Positions 50,889 to 60,141 of a stretch of 64,000 nt of DNA are shown here, piece by piece. The translations under genes were made by a program, and so were the position numbers. The notes under the pieces are model-generated. The model made no database searches. It was not told the DNA's origin and saw only the letters and a list, made by a program, of their open reading frames with translations. Position 1 is the first letter of the stretch; each line of letters starts with the position of its first letter. Source of the DNA: Hymenobacter telluris (GTDB taxonomy: Bacteria; Bacteroidota; Bacteroidia; Cytophagales; Hymenobacteraceae); contig NZ_JAFLQZ010000004.1 of the NCBI RefSeq assembly GCF_017313265.1, positions 434,001-498,000 of the forward strand. The letters are read 5' to 3'.

Positions 50889-51887
50889 TTATTTCGTGGG
50901 GTTCCAGTTGCCGAATATGGTGCTGAGCGTGTATTGCTTGGCTTCCTTGACCGTGAGCTGGCGGGACCAGGCCACGCGGCCTTTGGCGTTGGCGCCCGGC
51001 CCGGTTGATTGATACTCGGCGTAGGTGGCGGTTTTCTCGGTTTCGGGCTGGTTCCAGTTGTGCCAGCCTTCGGGCCGGATGTGGGCACCCATTTCGGTGT
51101 TGAGGAACACGGTGCGGGCGTGCGGGCGCCATGGCCGGCCCAGGTACACCTGCTTGGCTTCGGGAGCCGCCGTGAGCTGGCAGTTCAGGAACACCAAGCC
51201 AAACAACTGCCGGGGCGTGGTGGACGCCGCCGTAATGTAGGAGTCGCTCTTGCTGAAAATGGTACAGTGGTCGAAGACGGCGGTGCTGGCCCCGAAGATA
51301 AAGTCGGTGGTGCCTTCGATGTGGCAGTTCTGGTAGTACTGGCGGCTGTTTTCGATGGCCAGAAATAGCGTATCCTGGTTGCCCAGCATGCGGCAGTTCC
51401 GGAACACGGCCCGGTCGCCTTCCACGTGCAGGGCCACCGCCTGCCCCACCCGGCCAGCCGAGTTTTCGAAGGTGATATTCTCGGCCGAAAAGTCGTTGCC
51501 CTGCACCCGCACCGTGGAGGACGTGTAGGTGCTGTGCTTTTCGGCGTCGCCGGAGTAGTCGCCGTAGGTGATAATCACTCCGTCGCGGCTTTCGCCCAGC
51601 AAGGCAATGTGGGTTTTCTGGGAGGGTATTACCAGCTTCTCGCGGTACGTGCCGTTTTTGATGAAGATGGTGGCTTGCACCTGCATAAAGTCGCGCACGG
51701 CCATGACGGCCTCCTGAATGGTGCGGTAGTCGCCGGAGCCATCAGCGGCTACCACCAGCCGCACGGTTTGGTTGAAGGACGGCGGGGTGGCGGGCTTAGC
51801 GGGGGCCGGGGCGGCGGTTTGCGCATACACAGTTGACGTGGCCAATAGCAGGCTACCCGCCAGTATCGTTCTTTTGAAAAGCGTCAT
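50889..51887 (-). CDS. Pectinesterase (CE8 family)
   Basis: 332 residues with a signal peptide (MTLFKRTILAGSLLLATSTVYAQ) and a short alanine/proline linker. The beta-helix enzyme carries the CE8 motifs VVAADGSGDYRTIQEAV, GQAVALHVEGDRAVFRNCRMLGNQDTLF (catalytic aspartate), CHIEGTTDFIFGASTAVFDHC (second aspartate) and YLGRPWRPHARTVFLN (arginine). It removes methyl esters from homogalacturonan so that lyases can act. Start and upstream stop overlap (TAATG), the last gene of a tightly packed operon. Confidence 0.95.
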   Translation of the reverse strand: MTLFKRTILAGSLLLATSTVYAQTAAPAPAKPATPPSFNQTVRLVVAADGSGDYRTIQEAVMAVRDFMQVQATIFIKNGTYREKLVIPSQKTHIALLGESRDGVIITYGDYSGDAEKHSTYTSSTVRVQGNDFSAENITFENSAGRVGQAVALHVEGDRAVFRNCRMLGNQDTLFLAIENSRQYYQNCHIEGTTDFIFGASTAVFDHCTIFSKSDSYITAASTTPRQLFGLVFLNCQLTAAPEAKQVYLGRPWRPHARTVFLNTEMGAHIRPEGWHNWNQPETEKTATYAEYQSTGPGANAKGRVAWSRQLTVKEAKQYTLSTIFGNWNPTK

Positions 51888-52837
51888 TAGTCTTGGTTGG
51901 GGTTCCAGTGCCGAAGCACCGTATCGAGGGTGTATTGTTTCGCTTCCTGCTCGGTGAGTTGGTGGGACCAGGGCACGCGCTGCTTGGGTTGAGCGCCTTT
52001 GCCTTTATTGCCAAACTCGGCGTAGTAGGCGGTTTGCTTGTTGCTGTCTTTGCCCCAATGGTCCCAGCCGGCGGGGTTGATGTGCGGGCCTAGCTCGCAA
52101 TACAGGAACACCGTTTTGGCGTAGGGTCGCCAGGGCCGGCCGAGGTAAAAGCTGCCGGCCGGCGCGTCGCCCGTAATTTTGCAGCGGTTGAACACGTAGC
52201 CGTAGCGGGTGCTGTCGGGGGTGGAGGCAGCCGTAACGTAGCCGTTCTGCTTGCAGAAAATGGTGCAGTTCTCGAACCAGGCCGTGCTGCTCCCGAAAAT
52301 GAAATCCACGGTGCCCTCGATGTAGCAGTCCTGGTAATACTGCCGGCTGCCGTAGCCGTAGGTGTAGAGCGTATCCTGAAATCCTAGGAAGCGGCAGTTT
52401 TTGAAGCGCGCTTTGTCGCCGGCCACCCACACGGCCACCGCCTGCCCCACGGGCCCCGAGGAGTTCTGGAAGGTGAGGTTCTCGGCCGAAAAATCGGTGC
52501 CGTAGATGTATATGCTCGACGAGCCCGAGGTGCCTTTGTCTTCGCCGAAGATGTTCTTTTTCTGGTTGTAGTCGTCGTAGGTGAGCACCGTTTTGGTGAG
52601 GTCCTCGCCGATGAGATGCACCAGGTTTTTCGAGCCCGCCAGCACCAGCTTCTCCTTGTACACGCCCTTCTTGATGAAGATGGTGGTGACTTTCTTGCGG
52701 AAATCGGGCACGGCGTTGAAGGCTTCCTGCACGGTGCGGTAGGTGCCGCTGCCGTCCTGCGCTACTACAAAGTCGTAGGCAAAAGCCGGGCGGATCAGCA
52801 GCCAAGTCAGACAAATAAGGGTAAAAAAATGCTTCAT
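51887..52837 (-). CDS. Pectinesterase (CE8 family), second copy
   Basis: 316 residues, signal peptide MKHFFTLICLTWLLIRPAFA. It has the same CE8 set: VVAQDGSGTYRTVQEAFNAV, GQAVAVWVAGDKARFKNCRFLGFQDTLY, CYIEGTVDFIFGSSTAWFENC, YLGRPWRPYAKTVFLYCELG. It is clearly related to the downstream copy but divergent, so they may prefer different methylation patterns. Its ATG overlaps the stop of the upstream GDSL gene by four bases (ATGA). Confidence 0.95.
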   Translation of the reverse strand: MKHFFTLICLTWLLIRPAFAYDFVVAQDGSGTYRTVQEAFNAVPDFRKKVTTIFIKKGVYKEKLVLAGSKNLVHLIGEDLTKTVLTYDDYNQKKNIFGEDKGTSGSSSIYIYGTDFSAENLTFQNSSGPVGQAVAVWVAGDKARFKNCRFLGFQDTLYTYGYGSRQYYQDCYIEGTVDFIFGSSTAWFENCTIFCKQNGYVTAASTPDSTRYGYVFNRCKITGDAPAGSFYLGRPWRPYAKTVFLYCELGPHINPAGWDHWGKDSNKQTAYYAEFGNKGKGAQPKQRVPWSHQLTEQEAKQYTLDTVLRHWNPNQD

Positions 52838-53673
52838 GGAGTGGTAGGCTGGGCGTCTTTGGTGGTTGAAGTGGGCGGTACGGCGTTTTTGGCGGTGGGC
52901 TTGGCTAGGTGGTCTGCCAGACCCGGCAGCCGCTGCGCCACCACCTCCTGCACAACCAGCTGCGCCATCTTGCGGGCGCCCAATTCGCTGAAATGGGTGT
53001 TGTCGTTGCGGCCGTAGGGGTAGTTGGGATGGTCGCCGGGGGCTAGTTGCAGAAACAGAAGCTTGCTGGGCTCCTCACCGAACTGTTGCACCAATTCCCG
53101 GCTGGTTTTGTCGAGGTCAATCAGCGGCACTTTGTAGGTGTTGGCTATTTCACTAGTAGCCGCCGAGTACGCCACGTGCGTTTCCTCCTGCTGGCCGTTT
53201 TTGAAGCGCCGGCGCGTAACGGGCGTAATCAGCACCGGGTACGCCTTTTTGCGGCGCGTCTCAGTCACGAACTTGATTAGGTTCTTGCGGTAATCGGCGG
53301 GCGAGGTGTACCGGTCGGGGTAGTTTTCGGCTTCGTCGTTGTGCCCGAACTGAATCATGACGTAGTCCTGCGGCTGCAAGGCGTCCACAATGGGCTGCCA
53401 GCGGTTTTCGGCCAGAAACGTGCGCGTGCTGCGGCCATTCTGGGCGCGGTTATCTACCACTACGGCGGCGGTGTCGAAAAACGTGGCCAGCGGCATACCC
53501 CAGCCGGTTTCGGGGAACACCTGCCCTACTTTCTGCGCAATGGTAGAGTCGCCGATAAGGTAGAGCCGAGTTTTCCGGGGTGGCGCCGGTGCCGTAAAAG
53601 CCAGCAGCACTGCAAGCAGCGCCAGCCCCAGGCTGTATTTAAGGTGCAGCATAACAGGCGTTTTCATAGGCAT
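52834..53673 (-). CDS. Rhamnogalacturonan acetylesterase-like GDSL hydrolase
   Basis: 279 residues, signal peptide near MLHLKYSLGLALLAVLLAFT. SGNH/GDSL esterase blocks: LIGDSTIAQK with the nucleophile serine, GWGMPLATFF, NRAQNGRSTRTF, IQFGHNDEAE, and the DNTHFSELGARKMA dyad near the end. CE12 enzymes remove acetyl groups from rhamnogalacturonan I. The C-terminal tail is rich in threonine and proline. Translationally coupled to the pectinesterase genes. Confidence 0.92.
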   Translation of the reverse strand: MPMKTPVMLHLKYSLGLALLAVLLAFTAPAPPRKTRLYLIGDSTIAQKVGQVFPETGWGMPLATFFDTAAVVVDNRAQNGRSTRTFLAENRWQPIVDALQPQDYVMIQFGHNDEAENYPDRYTSPADYRKNLIKFVTETRRKKAYPVLITPVTRRRFKNGQQEETHVAYSAATSEIANTYKVPLIDLDKTSRELVQQFGEEPSKLLFLQLAPGDHPNYPYGRNDNTHFSELGARKMAQLVVQEVVAQRLPGLADHLAKPTAKNAVPPTSTTKDAQPTTP

Positions 53674-53703
53674 TGGATAAGGAGTCTGCTCTGTAAGTCA
53701 TTT

Positions 53704-53730
53704 GTCATGCTGAGCTTGCCGAAGCATGAC
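53704..53730. repeat. Short palindromic repeat between two esterase genes
   Basis: GTCATGCT (53704-53711) and AGCATGAC (53723-53730) flank GAGCTTGCCGA. This string resembles a widespread short dispersed repeat of Bacteroidota (from memory). Confidence 0.6.
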
Positions 53731-53773
53731 CGCCTTTTTAGATTCGGATGCTTTCAATAACGAGCCGACAAGG

Positions 53774-54556
53774 TTAGCGGGCCTGGGCATCCACGGTTTT
53801 AGCCGCCGCCCGCTTTACAATGCGGTTAGCCAATTCCAGCTTGAGGCCACGAATATCGGCCAGCACGATTTCCGCCATTTTGCGGGCGCCCAGCTCGTTG
53901 AAGTGGGTGTTGTCTTCCTTGCCATCGGGGTAGTTGGGATGCTCGCCGGGCGTGAGTTGGTTGAAAAGCAGCTTGGAATTCTCGACGCCCATTTGCTGCA
54001 ACAGGGCCTGGCTTTCCCGGTCGAAGTCGATGAGGGCCACTTGCTGTTCCTGGGCGGTTTTGCGCACGATTTCCGAGTACACGTCGTGGGTGCCTTCCAC
54101 CTTGCCCGCGGCATCAAACTTGCGGCGCGCAACGGGCGTGAGCAGCACCGGCGTAGCTTTTTTCGCGCGGGTTTCGGTGATGAAGCGAATCAGGTAGTTC
54201 TTATAATCCGCCTCCGGGGTGTAGCTGCGCTTGGTGGGCACCTCGTCGTTGTGGCCGAACTGGATGAACACGTAGTCGCCTTCCTCGAGGGCCGCCGCCA
54301 CGGGTTGCCAGCGGTTTTCGGCCACGAAGCTTTTGGTGCTGCGGCCGTTCTGGGCGCGGTTGTCCACGGTTACGGTCTCATCGAAAAAGTACGCAAACGG
54401 CATTCCCCACCCCGTTTCCGGATAGTTCTTCACCTCTTTTATCGACATGGTGGAGTCGCCGATAAGGTAGACGGTGATTTTGGCCGGCGGCGCGCTGAAG
54501 GCCATGAGGCACAGAACGATAAAGGCCGTGGCCAGTCGTAGCAAAAAGTTATTCAT
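53774..54556 (-). CDS. Rhamnogalacturonan acetylesterase-like GDSL hydrolase, second copy
   Basis: 260 residues from the ATG at 54556, which starts the signal peptide MNNFLLRLATAFIVLCLMAF; the frame is open upstream but without export features. LIGDSTMSIK, GWGMPFAYFF, NRAQNGRSTKSF, IQFGHNDEVP and DNTHFNELGARKMA repeat the layout of the neighbouring esterase. It is about half identical by eye to the gene at 52834, indicating an old duplication. Role: deacetylation of pectin side regions. Confidence 0.92.
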   Translation of the reverse strand: MNNFLLRLATAFIVLCLMAFSAPPAKITVYLIGDSTMSIKEVKNYPETGWGMPFAYFFDETVTVDNRAQNGRSTKSFVAENRWQPVAAALEEGDYVFIQFGHNDEVPTKRSYTPEADYKNYLIRFITETRAKKATPVLLTPVARRKFDAAGKVEGTHDVYSEIVRKTAQEQQVALIDFDRESQALLQQMGVENSKLLFNQLTPGEHPNYPDGKEDNTHFNELGARKMAEIVLADIRGLKLELANRIVKRAAAKTVDAQAR

Positions 54557-54915
54557 ACCAGTAGCGTCGAGCTTATGCAAGGGCAAACGGCCCATGTTAC
54601 TTCTTTTCTTTAATAAAGCCCATTTTCCAGCAGCCACTCCTCGCATAGCGTAGTCCACGGGGTGGCCGAGCCAGGATTGTTGCGCACATGCCGGGCGTAC
54701 CTACCTGCGCACTCCGCTCGTTCTCGGTTTTGTCGTAAACCTTACTTGTTTGCGTAGGGAAGTCCTACACGGCTTCTCATTCGTAAGCGTTGGAGCGGCT
54801 AGCTGGCAATCAAAAAACGGGGGCAGTTCCGTGAAATGCCGGGTGGCATCCAACGAAACTGCCCCAGACGGTGCTCCGGATTCCCACGGCCGTTGCACAC
54901 CGCCCTGTTTTTCAG
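54557..54915. other. Intergenic stretch between the esterase and susD genes
   Basis: 359 bases without a convincing gene. The susD terminator (54814-54865) lies here; the rest should hold the promoter of the esterase operon, but no clear box was found. Confidence 0.5.
54814..54865 (-). terminator. Terminator of the susC-susD transcript
   Basis: On the minus strand GGGGCAGTT (54865-54857) pairs with AACTGCCCC (54828-54820), with an inner ATGCC/GGCAT stem, followed by CGTTTTTTG. It lies about 50 bases past the susD stop. Confidence 0.85.
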
Positions 54916-56754
54916 CTAGTAACCGAAATTCTGCTTGAGGTTGGGGTTGGTATCCACCACGCTTTGCGGGAAAGCCAGCAGCTCGTCGCCGGTGTTCGGT
55001 ACGTAGTTGGCGGCCAGCAGCTCGATAAAGGTGGACGTGCCGGTGAGGGCCTGCCGCCAGTTGAAGCGGGTAGCTACTACGGCCGGCGAAGTGCCCGGAA
55101 TCGTGTAGGTGGTTGCGGTAAGGGTAGTTGGGCGGTAGAGCGACCGAGCATAGCGCAACTGGTCGTTCACGGCGTAGCCATACACGTAGAGCGGAACATT
55201 GGCATAGGCGCCGGTACCGTTGCGCATCTCCGTCAGCTGGGCTTTGGCTTCGGCAATCTTGGCGCCCAATAGGTTCCAGCGAATCAGGTCGTACTTCCGG
55301 ATACCTTCGCCGCCAAACTCCAGCAGGCGCTCTTTCACCAAGGCATTGAAGAAGGTTTCCTTGGTGCCTACCTGCGTAGCGGGCAACGCCACGTAGCGCG
55401 CGGCCGGATACGCCCGGCGGCGCACTTCTTCCAGCGCCTGCACCGGCGTAATGCCATTGTAGGCTACGCCGGGGCCGGCCAGCTCGTTCTGGGCCTCAGC
55501 AAACATCAACAGCACATCAGCAAAGCGGATAATCGGCCAGTTCAAGCCCAGCGTTTGCGACGAGCCGGTGAGCAGCGGCACCCGCCAGTCGCGGCGGAAT
55601 TTGCCGTCGCGCAGGGCGTTGAGCGTGGTGCTGGTTTGGGTGTTGGGCGTGGTGGCCACGGTCTGATACAGCGTCACGGTCACGTCGCGGCGGGTGTCCA
55701 CCGAGTCGAAGGCGTAGAAGTAGTTGGGGTTGATGGTGTACGAGCCGCCGCCCTGGCCCCAGCGCGAGGCCACATCCAGGCGCGGGCCGTTGTTGTAGCC
55801 GAGCTTGCTGTCGGAGGCTGCCGAGCCCGAGCCCATAGCCACTTCAAACATGATTTCGCCGTACTGCGTGTCGAAACGCAGCTCGTTGATGTTGCGCCAT
55901 ACGGCCTCGTAGCTGGGGTTGAGCGTGTGCTGGCTGCGGTTACGCAGCAGCGTGTCGGACTCGGCCCGGGCCATGGTGTAGTACGTCAGGTAGTCGTTGG
56001 GGCGCTCCATTCGGCCGGTGCTGGCGTTGGAGCGCCAGCCCGCGCGGGCCAGCGCAATACGGGCCCGCATGGCTTTGGCCGCCCCTTTCGTAAACCGCTC
56101 GTAGGCATTGGCATCCGACTCGCGGCGCCACGGCAGCAGCCGCGAGGCCAGCGCCAGATCGTCCAGAATTCGGTCGTAGATGATGTTGCGGTCGGTTTGC
56201 GGCAGGTTTAGGTCGGCGTAGGCCGACGAGGGCTCGAACTGCGCTGGCACGTCGCCCCAGTTGCGCACAATTTCCATGTAGTACAACGCCCGCAACGCCA
56301 GCACCTCGCCGTGCATGCGGCGCAGCGCCTTCTGCTCGGTTGCGGTGCCGGTGTTGTAGAGAGCCATCTGCGGAATGTTTTTGATGCAGATGTTGGCCCG
56401 CTCCACTCCCAAGTACAGGGTCGTGAAGGGCGCAATCAGCTCGGTGGTGCCCGGCGTTACACGGTAGCGGTTGATGTCGCGGCTGCCGCCGTCGGCCGCG
56501 CCGGCCCGGTTCTGGCCTTCGTCGGTGTCGGAGGGGTAGCCGGTGGAGAGCCGTACGCCGTAGCCGTTGTCGCCGGAAAGCGGATCGTAGGCACCAATAA
56601 CGGCACTGTTGGCGTTGGCTACGTTGTTGAATACGTCCTCGGAAATGTAGGCCGAATCGGGGCTTACATCAAGGTAGTCTTTGCAGGAATAAGTGGCCGT
56701 GAGGGAGGCAACTAGTGCCACGGCCAGCGCGGGCCGGAAAAAGGAGCGTTTCAT
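54916..56754 (-). CDS. SusD/RagB family nutrient-binding outer-membrane lipoprotein
   Basis: 612 residues. The signal ends in a lipobox (LTATYSCKD), so the cysteine near residue 24 is lipidated. ALRALYYMEIVRNWGDVPAQFEP and the C-terminal blocks LVKERLLEFGGEGIRKYDLIRWN are SusD hallmarks. The protein forms the lid of a SusC transporter and binds oligosaccharide, here presumably pectin fragments given the neighbours. It follows susC by 21 bases. Confidence 0.96.
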   Translation of the reverse strand: MKRSFFRPALAVALVASLTATYSCKDYLDVSPDSAYISEDVFNNVANANSAVIGAYDPLSGDNGYGVRLSTGYPSDTDEGQNRAGAADGGSRDINRYRVTPGTTELIAPFTTLYLGVERANICIKNIPQMALYNTGTATEQKALRRMHGEVLALRALYYMEIVRNWGDVPAQFEPSSAYADLNLPQTDRNIIYDRILDDLALASRLLPWRRESDANAYERFTKGAAKAMRARIALARAGWRSNASTGRMERPNDYLTYYTMARAESDTLLRNRSQHTLNPSYEAVWRNINELRFDTQYGEIMFEVAMGSGSAASDSKLGYNNGPRLDVASRWGQGGGSYTINPNYFYAFDSVDTRRDVTVTLYQTVATTPNTQTSTTLNALRDGKFRRDWRVPLLTGSSQTLGLNWPIIRFADVLLMFAEAQNELAGPGVAYNGITPVQALEEVRRRAYPAARYVALPATQVGTKETFFNALVKERLLEFGGEGIRKYDLIRWNLLGAKIAEAKAQLTEMRNGTGAYANVPLYVYGYAVNDQLRYARSLYRPTTLTATTYTIPGTSPAVVATRFNWRQALTGTSTFIELLAANYVPNTGDELLAFPQSVVDTNPNLKQNFGY

Positions 56755-56775
56755 GGTCGGTATCGAGTGGGAATT

Positions 56776-59700
56776 TTAGAGGGAAAGGTTCACGCCGAAC
56801 AGGAAGGCCCGGCTGCGCGGATAGGCGGCATAATCAACGCCCGGCGTGAGCGGAGTGCCGCGGCGGGTATTTACCTCGGGGTCGTAGCCGGAGTAATTGG
56901 TGAACGTATACAGGTTGTTGCCCGTGACGTAGAAGCGTACCGTGTTGAGCTTGATGCGCTGCGTCAGGGCTTTCGGAATGGTATAGCCGATGGTGATGTT
57001 GTTGATGCGCAGGAACGAACCGTCTTCAATAGCCCAGGAGTGCAGCAAATACCGGCCACGGGTAGGACGCCAGATTTTCGTGTTTTCGTTGAGGGCGGCC
57101 AGGGCGGTTGGCTCGGTTACGAGGTTGCCTTCGGTGTCAATGGTTTTCCACCGGTCCCGCATAATGCCCAGCACGTTCTGGTTGGCGTTGTAGCCGCTGG
57201 TGAAATCAATCTTGTTGGCGTTGTAGATGTCGTTGCCGTACACAAAGTTCACAAACACGCTGGCATCAAAACCTTTGTAAGCAAACTGCTGGTTGAGGCC
57301 GCCGGTGAATTTGGGGTTGGCGTTGCCAATCACCGTCCGGTCGTTGGTATCCACCACTCCGTCGCCGTTGAGGTCCTTGAATTTGATGGCGCCAGGCGTT
57401 GGCTGAATCACGCCGGCCACGGAAGTACCGGTGTTGTCGGCTACTACCCCGTTGTTGCTGGGCACGCCAGCCTTCAACACGTAGTTCCAGGTGCCGGTAG
57501 CGGTTTGCGTGGCGTCGAAGTCTTCCACTTTATACCAGCCGTCGGTTACGTAGCCATACATCAGGCCCACGGCCCGGCCCGGCGTCACGTAGTAGTCGGT
57601 GCCGGTGTCGGAGGTCCAGCCGGAGTTGATACCGGGCAGGTAGGGCTGGCCGCCCAGGCTTTCCACCCGGTTGCTATTGAACGACATGTTGTAGTTGGCC
57701 GTCCAGGTGAAAGCAGGCGTTTGAATAACCGTGCCGCTGAGTTGCAGCTCAATCCCACGGTTCGAGGTTTCGCCGATGTTGCGCAGCTGGGTGTTGTAGC
57801 CCGAGGTAACGGGCACCGGCTGCGCAATCAGCAGGTCGTACGTGGTATTGTAGTAAGCGTCGGCTGTGAACTGAAACCGGTTGTTGAGCAAGCTCAGGTC
57901 GAGGCCCAGGTTGCGCGACTGGGTGGTTTCCCACTTCAAGTTGGGATTAGCCAGCGCCGTAGTAGCCAAACCAGGAGTGCGGCCACCTTCCAGCGCGTAC
58001 TCCACCCCGTTGGATACAAAAGTTTCGCGGAACAAGTTGTTGGCAATTCGGTTGTTGCCGGCCAAGCCGTAGCTCAGGCGCAGCTTCAGGTCTGATACCA
58101 CCGTGAGGGGTTCCATGAACTTCTCGCGCGAGATGCGCCACGCCACGGCGGCGGCCGGGAAGTAGCCCACCCGCTGCCCCTGCCGGAACTTCGAGGAGCC
58201 ATCTACCCGCATAGTGCCCGTGAACAGGTACCGGTCGTTGTAGGAGTAGTTCACCCGCGTAAAGCCCGACAGAATGCGGTTCGGGTCTTCGTTGGTGGTG
58301 GGCGAGGGTTGAATGAAGCCCGAAGGTGCCTGGGCCTGGTTGAAGTTGGCCAGCGCCTTTTCAGGCTCGATGTCGGTGGGCAGGTAGAACGTGGAAATGT
58401 TCAGCGAGTTATTCAGCGTCTGGTACACCTCGTGGCCCAGCAGCGCGTCAAACGTGTGCTTGCCTTTGGCGGGCATGGTATAGCTCAGCACGTTGGAGTT
58501 GTTGAGCGTAAGCTGGGTGCCCGTGTTGATAGACGCCGTGGGCTGGTTGCCGTTCTGGCGGGCCACCCCAGTCACTTTGCTGTTAAACGCCTCGGCGCGG
58601 GTGGTGCGGTAGTCCACCCCGAACGTGGAGCGGATACTCAGGCTTTTGGTGAAGTTGAAGTTGGCGTAGGCGCTGGAGTTGGCCAACCGCTGCCGGTCGC
58701 GCCGGTATTCGGCGGTGGCCAGCACAATTGGGTTGATGAGGCCGGTATTGCCACCGCTCAGGATGTAATATTCTTCGTCTTCCTGCGTGGGGTCGAGCAC
58801 GATGCCCGTGCCCAGGTTCTCGGTGAAGGGCCGGTACTGCACCGTATTGCGCAGCCGCGACGAGCTGGACAACCCGCCGCTGGCCGTGCCTGCGCCTTCC
58901 ACCACTTGGTCGTTGAGGCGCACGTTGAAGCCGATGCGCAGCTTGTCAGTGGCTTTGTTGTCGAGGCGGAAGTTGAGGAGCTTGCGCCGGAAGTCGGAGG
59001 CCAGCTGAATGCCTTGCTCCCGGTTGGTGGTTAAGCTCAGCGAGTACACCGTGCCTTTGCCGCCGCCCGATACCGTGAGGTTGTGGGTTTGCTGGAAGGC
59101 TTCGCGCCCAAACACTTCCTCCTGCCAATCAGTGAAAGGCGACTGCCGGGCCCGCGCCAGCGTATCGCTCAGGTAGTTGCGCGACCCGTAGGCACCACGG
59201 AAGTTGGCCAAATCGTTGCGCACGGCCCGCTCGTATTGCAGGTCGATGAACTCGCCGGGCTTGAGCACATCCAGCTTTTTCACCAGCTGCCGCACTCCGG
59301 CAAAACCGTTGTAGGTGATGACCGTGCGGCCCTCAATACCGTTTTTGGTGGTGATAATCACGACGCCATTGGCGCCACGGGCACCATAAATGGCCGTGGC
59401 AGCCGCATCCTTCAGCACGTCCACCGACTGAATATCCTGGGGCGAAATAACCGACAGCGCATTTTCCAACTGCACCCCATCCACTACGTACAGCGGCGAG
59501 TTGTCCTGGGTGATAGAGCCGCCACCCCGCACCCGAATGCGCACATCGGCACCCGGCGTACCTTCCGAGGAAGTGAGCTGCACCCCTGCCAGCCGCCCGG
59601 TCAGGGCCTCGGCCGCCGAGTTGACGGGAATATCCTTGATTTGCTGGGCATTAACCGACGAAATGGAGCCCACCACATCATCCCGCTTCACAGCCTGGAA

Positions 59701-60039
59701 CCCGATAACCACCACGTCGTCGAGGGTTTTGTTGTCGGGCGCCATCTTCACCTGGATGCTGGTCTGGCCTTTGTCTACGGCCACGTCCTGCGAGATGAAC
59801 CCGATGGAGCTGATGCGCAGCACTACGTCGCCGGTGGTGCTAGCCGGCAGCGTCAAACTAAAACGGCCTTCGGCATCGGTGCTGGCGCCCAGCGTGGTGC
59901 CTTTTACCACTATCGTTGCGCCGGGTAGGGTTTCGCTACGCTCCGTGGAAGTAACGGTGCCCTGAATGACCCGGGCTTGCTGCGCTAGCACGGCGGTACT
60001 GCACAGGGGGAGCCCCAGCAGAAGTAAACGTTTTTTCAT
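56776..60039 (-). CDS. SusC/RagA family TonB-dependent transporter
   Basis: 1087 residues. The signal peptide MKKRLLLLGLPLCSTAVLAQ precedes a carboxypeptidase-regulatory-like domain (IQGTVTSTERSETLPGATIVVKGTTLGASTDAEGRFSL, residues 25-100), the plug (VVVIGFQAVKRDDVVGSIS, SAAEALTGRLAGVQ, IYGARGANGVVIITTKNG) and a large beta barrel ending in RAFLFGVNLSL. It imports bound oligosaccharide with TonB energy. Upstream lies the pectate lyase gene in the same direction. Confidence 0.96.
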   Translation of the reverse strand: MKKRLLLLGLPLCSTAVLAQQARVIQGTVTSTERSETLPGATIVVKGTTLGASTDAEGRFSLTLPASTTGDVVLRISSIGFISQDVAVDKGQTSIQVKMAPDNKTLDDVVVIGFQAVKRDDVVGSISSVNAQQIKDIPVNSAAEALTGRLAGVQLTSSEGTPGADVRIRVRGGGSITQDNSPLYVVDGVQLENALSVISPQDIQSVDVLKDAAATAIYGARGANGVVIITTKNGIEGRTVITYNGFAGVRQLVKKLDVLKPGEFIDLQYERAVRNDLANFRGAYGSRNYLSDTLARARQSPFTDWQEEVFGREAFQQTHNLTVSGGGKGTVYSLSLTTNREQGIQLASDFRRKLLNFRLDNKATDKLRIGFNVRLNDQVVEGAGTASGGLSSSSRLRNTVQYRPFTENLGTGIVLDPTQEDEEYYILSGGNTGLINPIVLATAEYRRDRQRLANSSAYANFNFTKSLSIRSTFGVDYRTTRAEAFNSKVTGVARQNGNQPTASINTGTQLTLNNSNVLSYTMPAKGKHTFDALLGHEVYQTLNNSLNISTFYLPTDIEPEKALANFNQAQAPSGFIQPSPTTNEDPNRILSGFTRVNYSYNDRYLFTGTMRVDGSSKFRQGQRVGYFPAAAVAWRISREKFMEPLTVVSDLKLRLSYGLAGNNRIANNLFRETFVSNGVEYALEGGRTPGLATTALANPNLKWETTQSRNLGLDLSLLNNRFQFTADAYYNTTYDLLIAQPVPVTSGYNTQLRNIGETSNRGIELQLSGTVIQTPAFTWTANYNMSFNSNRVESLGGQPYLPGINSGWTSDTGTDYYVTPGRAVGLMYGYVTDGWYKVEDFDATQTATGTWNYVLKAGVPSNNGVVADNTGTSVAGVIQPTPGAIKFKDLNGDGVVDTNDRTVIGNANPKFTGGLNQQFAYKGFDASVFVNFVYGNDIYNANKIDFTSGYNANQNVLGIMRDRWKTIDTEGNLVTEPTALAALNENTKIWRPTRGRYLLHSWAIEDGSFLRINNITIGYTIPKALTQRIKLNTVRFYVTGNNLYTFTNYSGYDPEVNTRRGTPLTPGVDYAAYPRSRAFLFGVNLSL

Positions 60040-60141
60040 TGCGTTAGGAAGGAATGGTGGGAAATTTAGAAGCTAGAGCAGAGCCGACAGCCACTCGAAA
60101 CCACTGCCGTGGCCCGCTGTTACTGCCGTAGGGCAGGAGCG

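Noticed and set aside
56767-58095. Long plus-strand frame opposite susC
   Set aside because: It is antisense to a well-supported TonB transporter; its valine/glycine/histidine-rich product is the usual shadow of a GC-rich gene.
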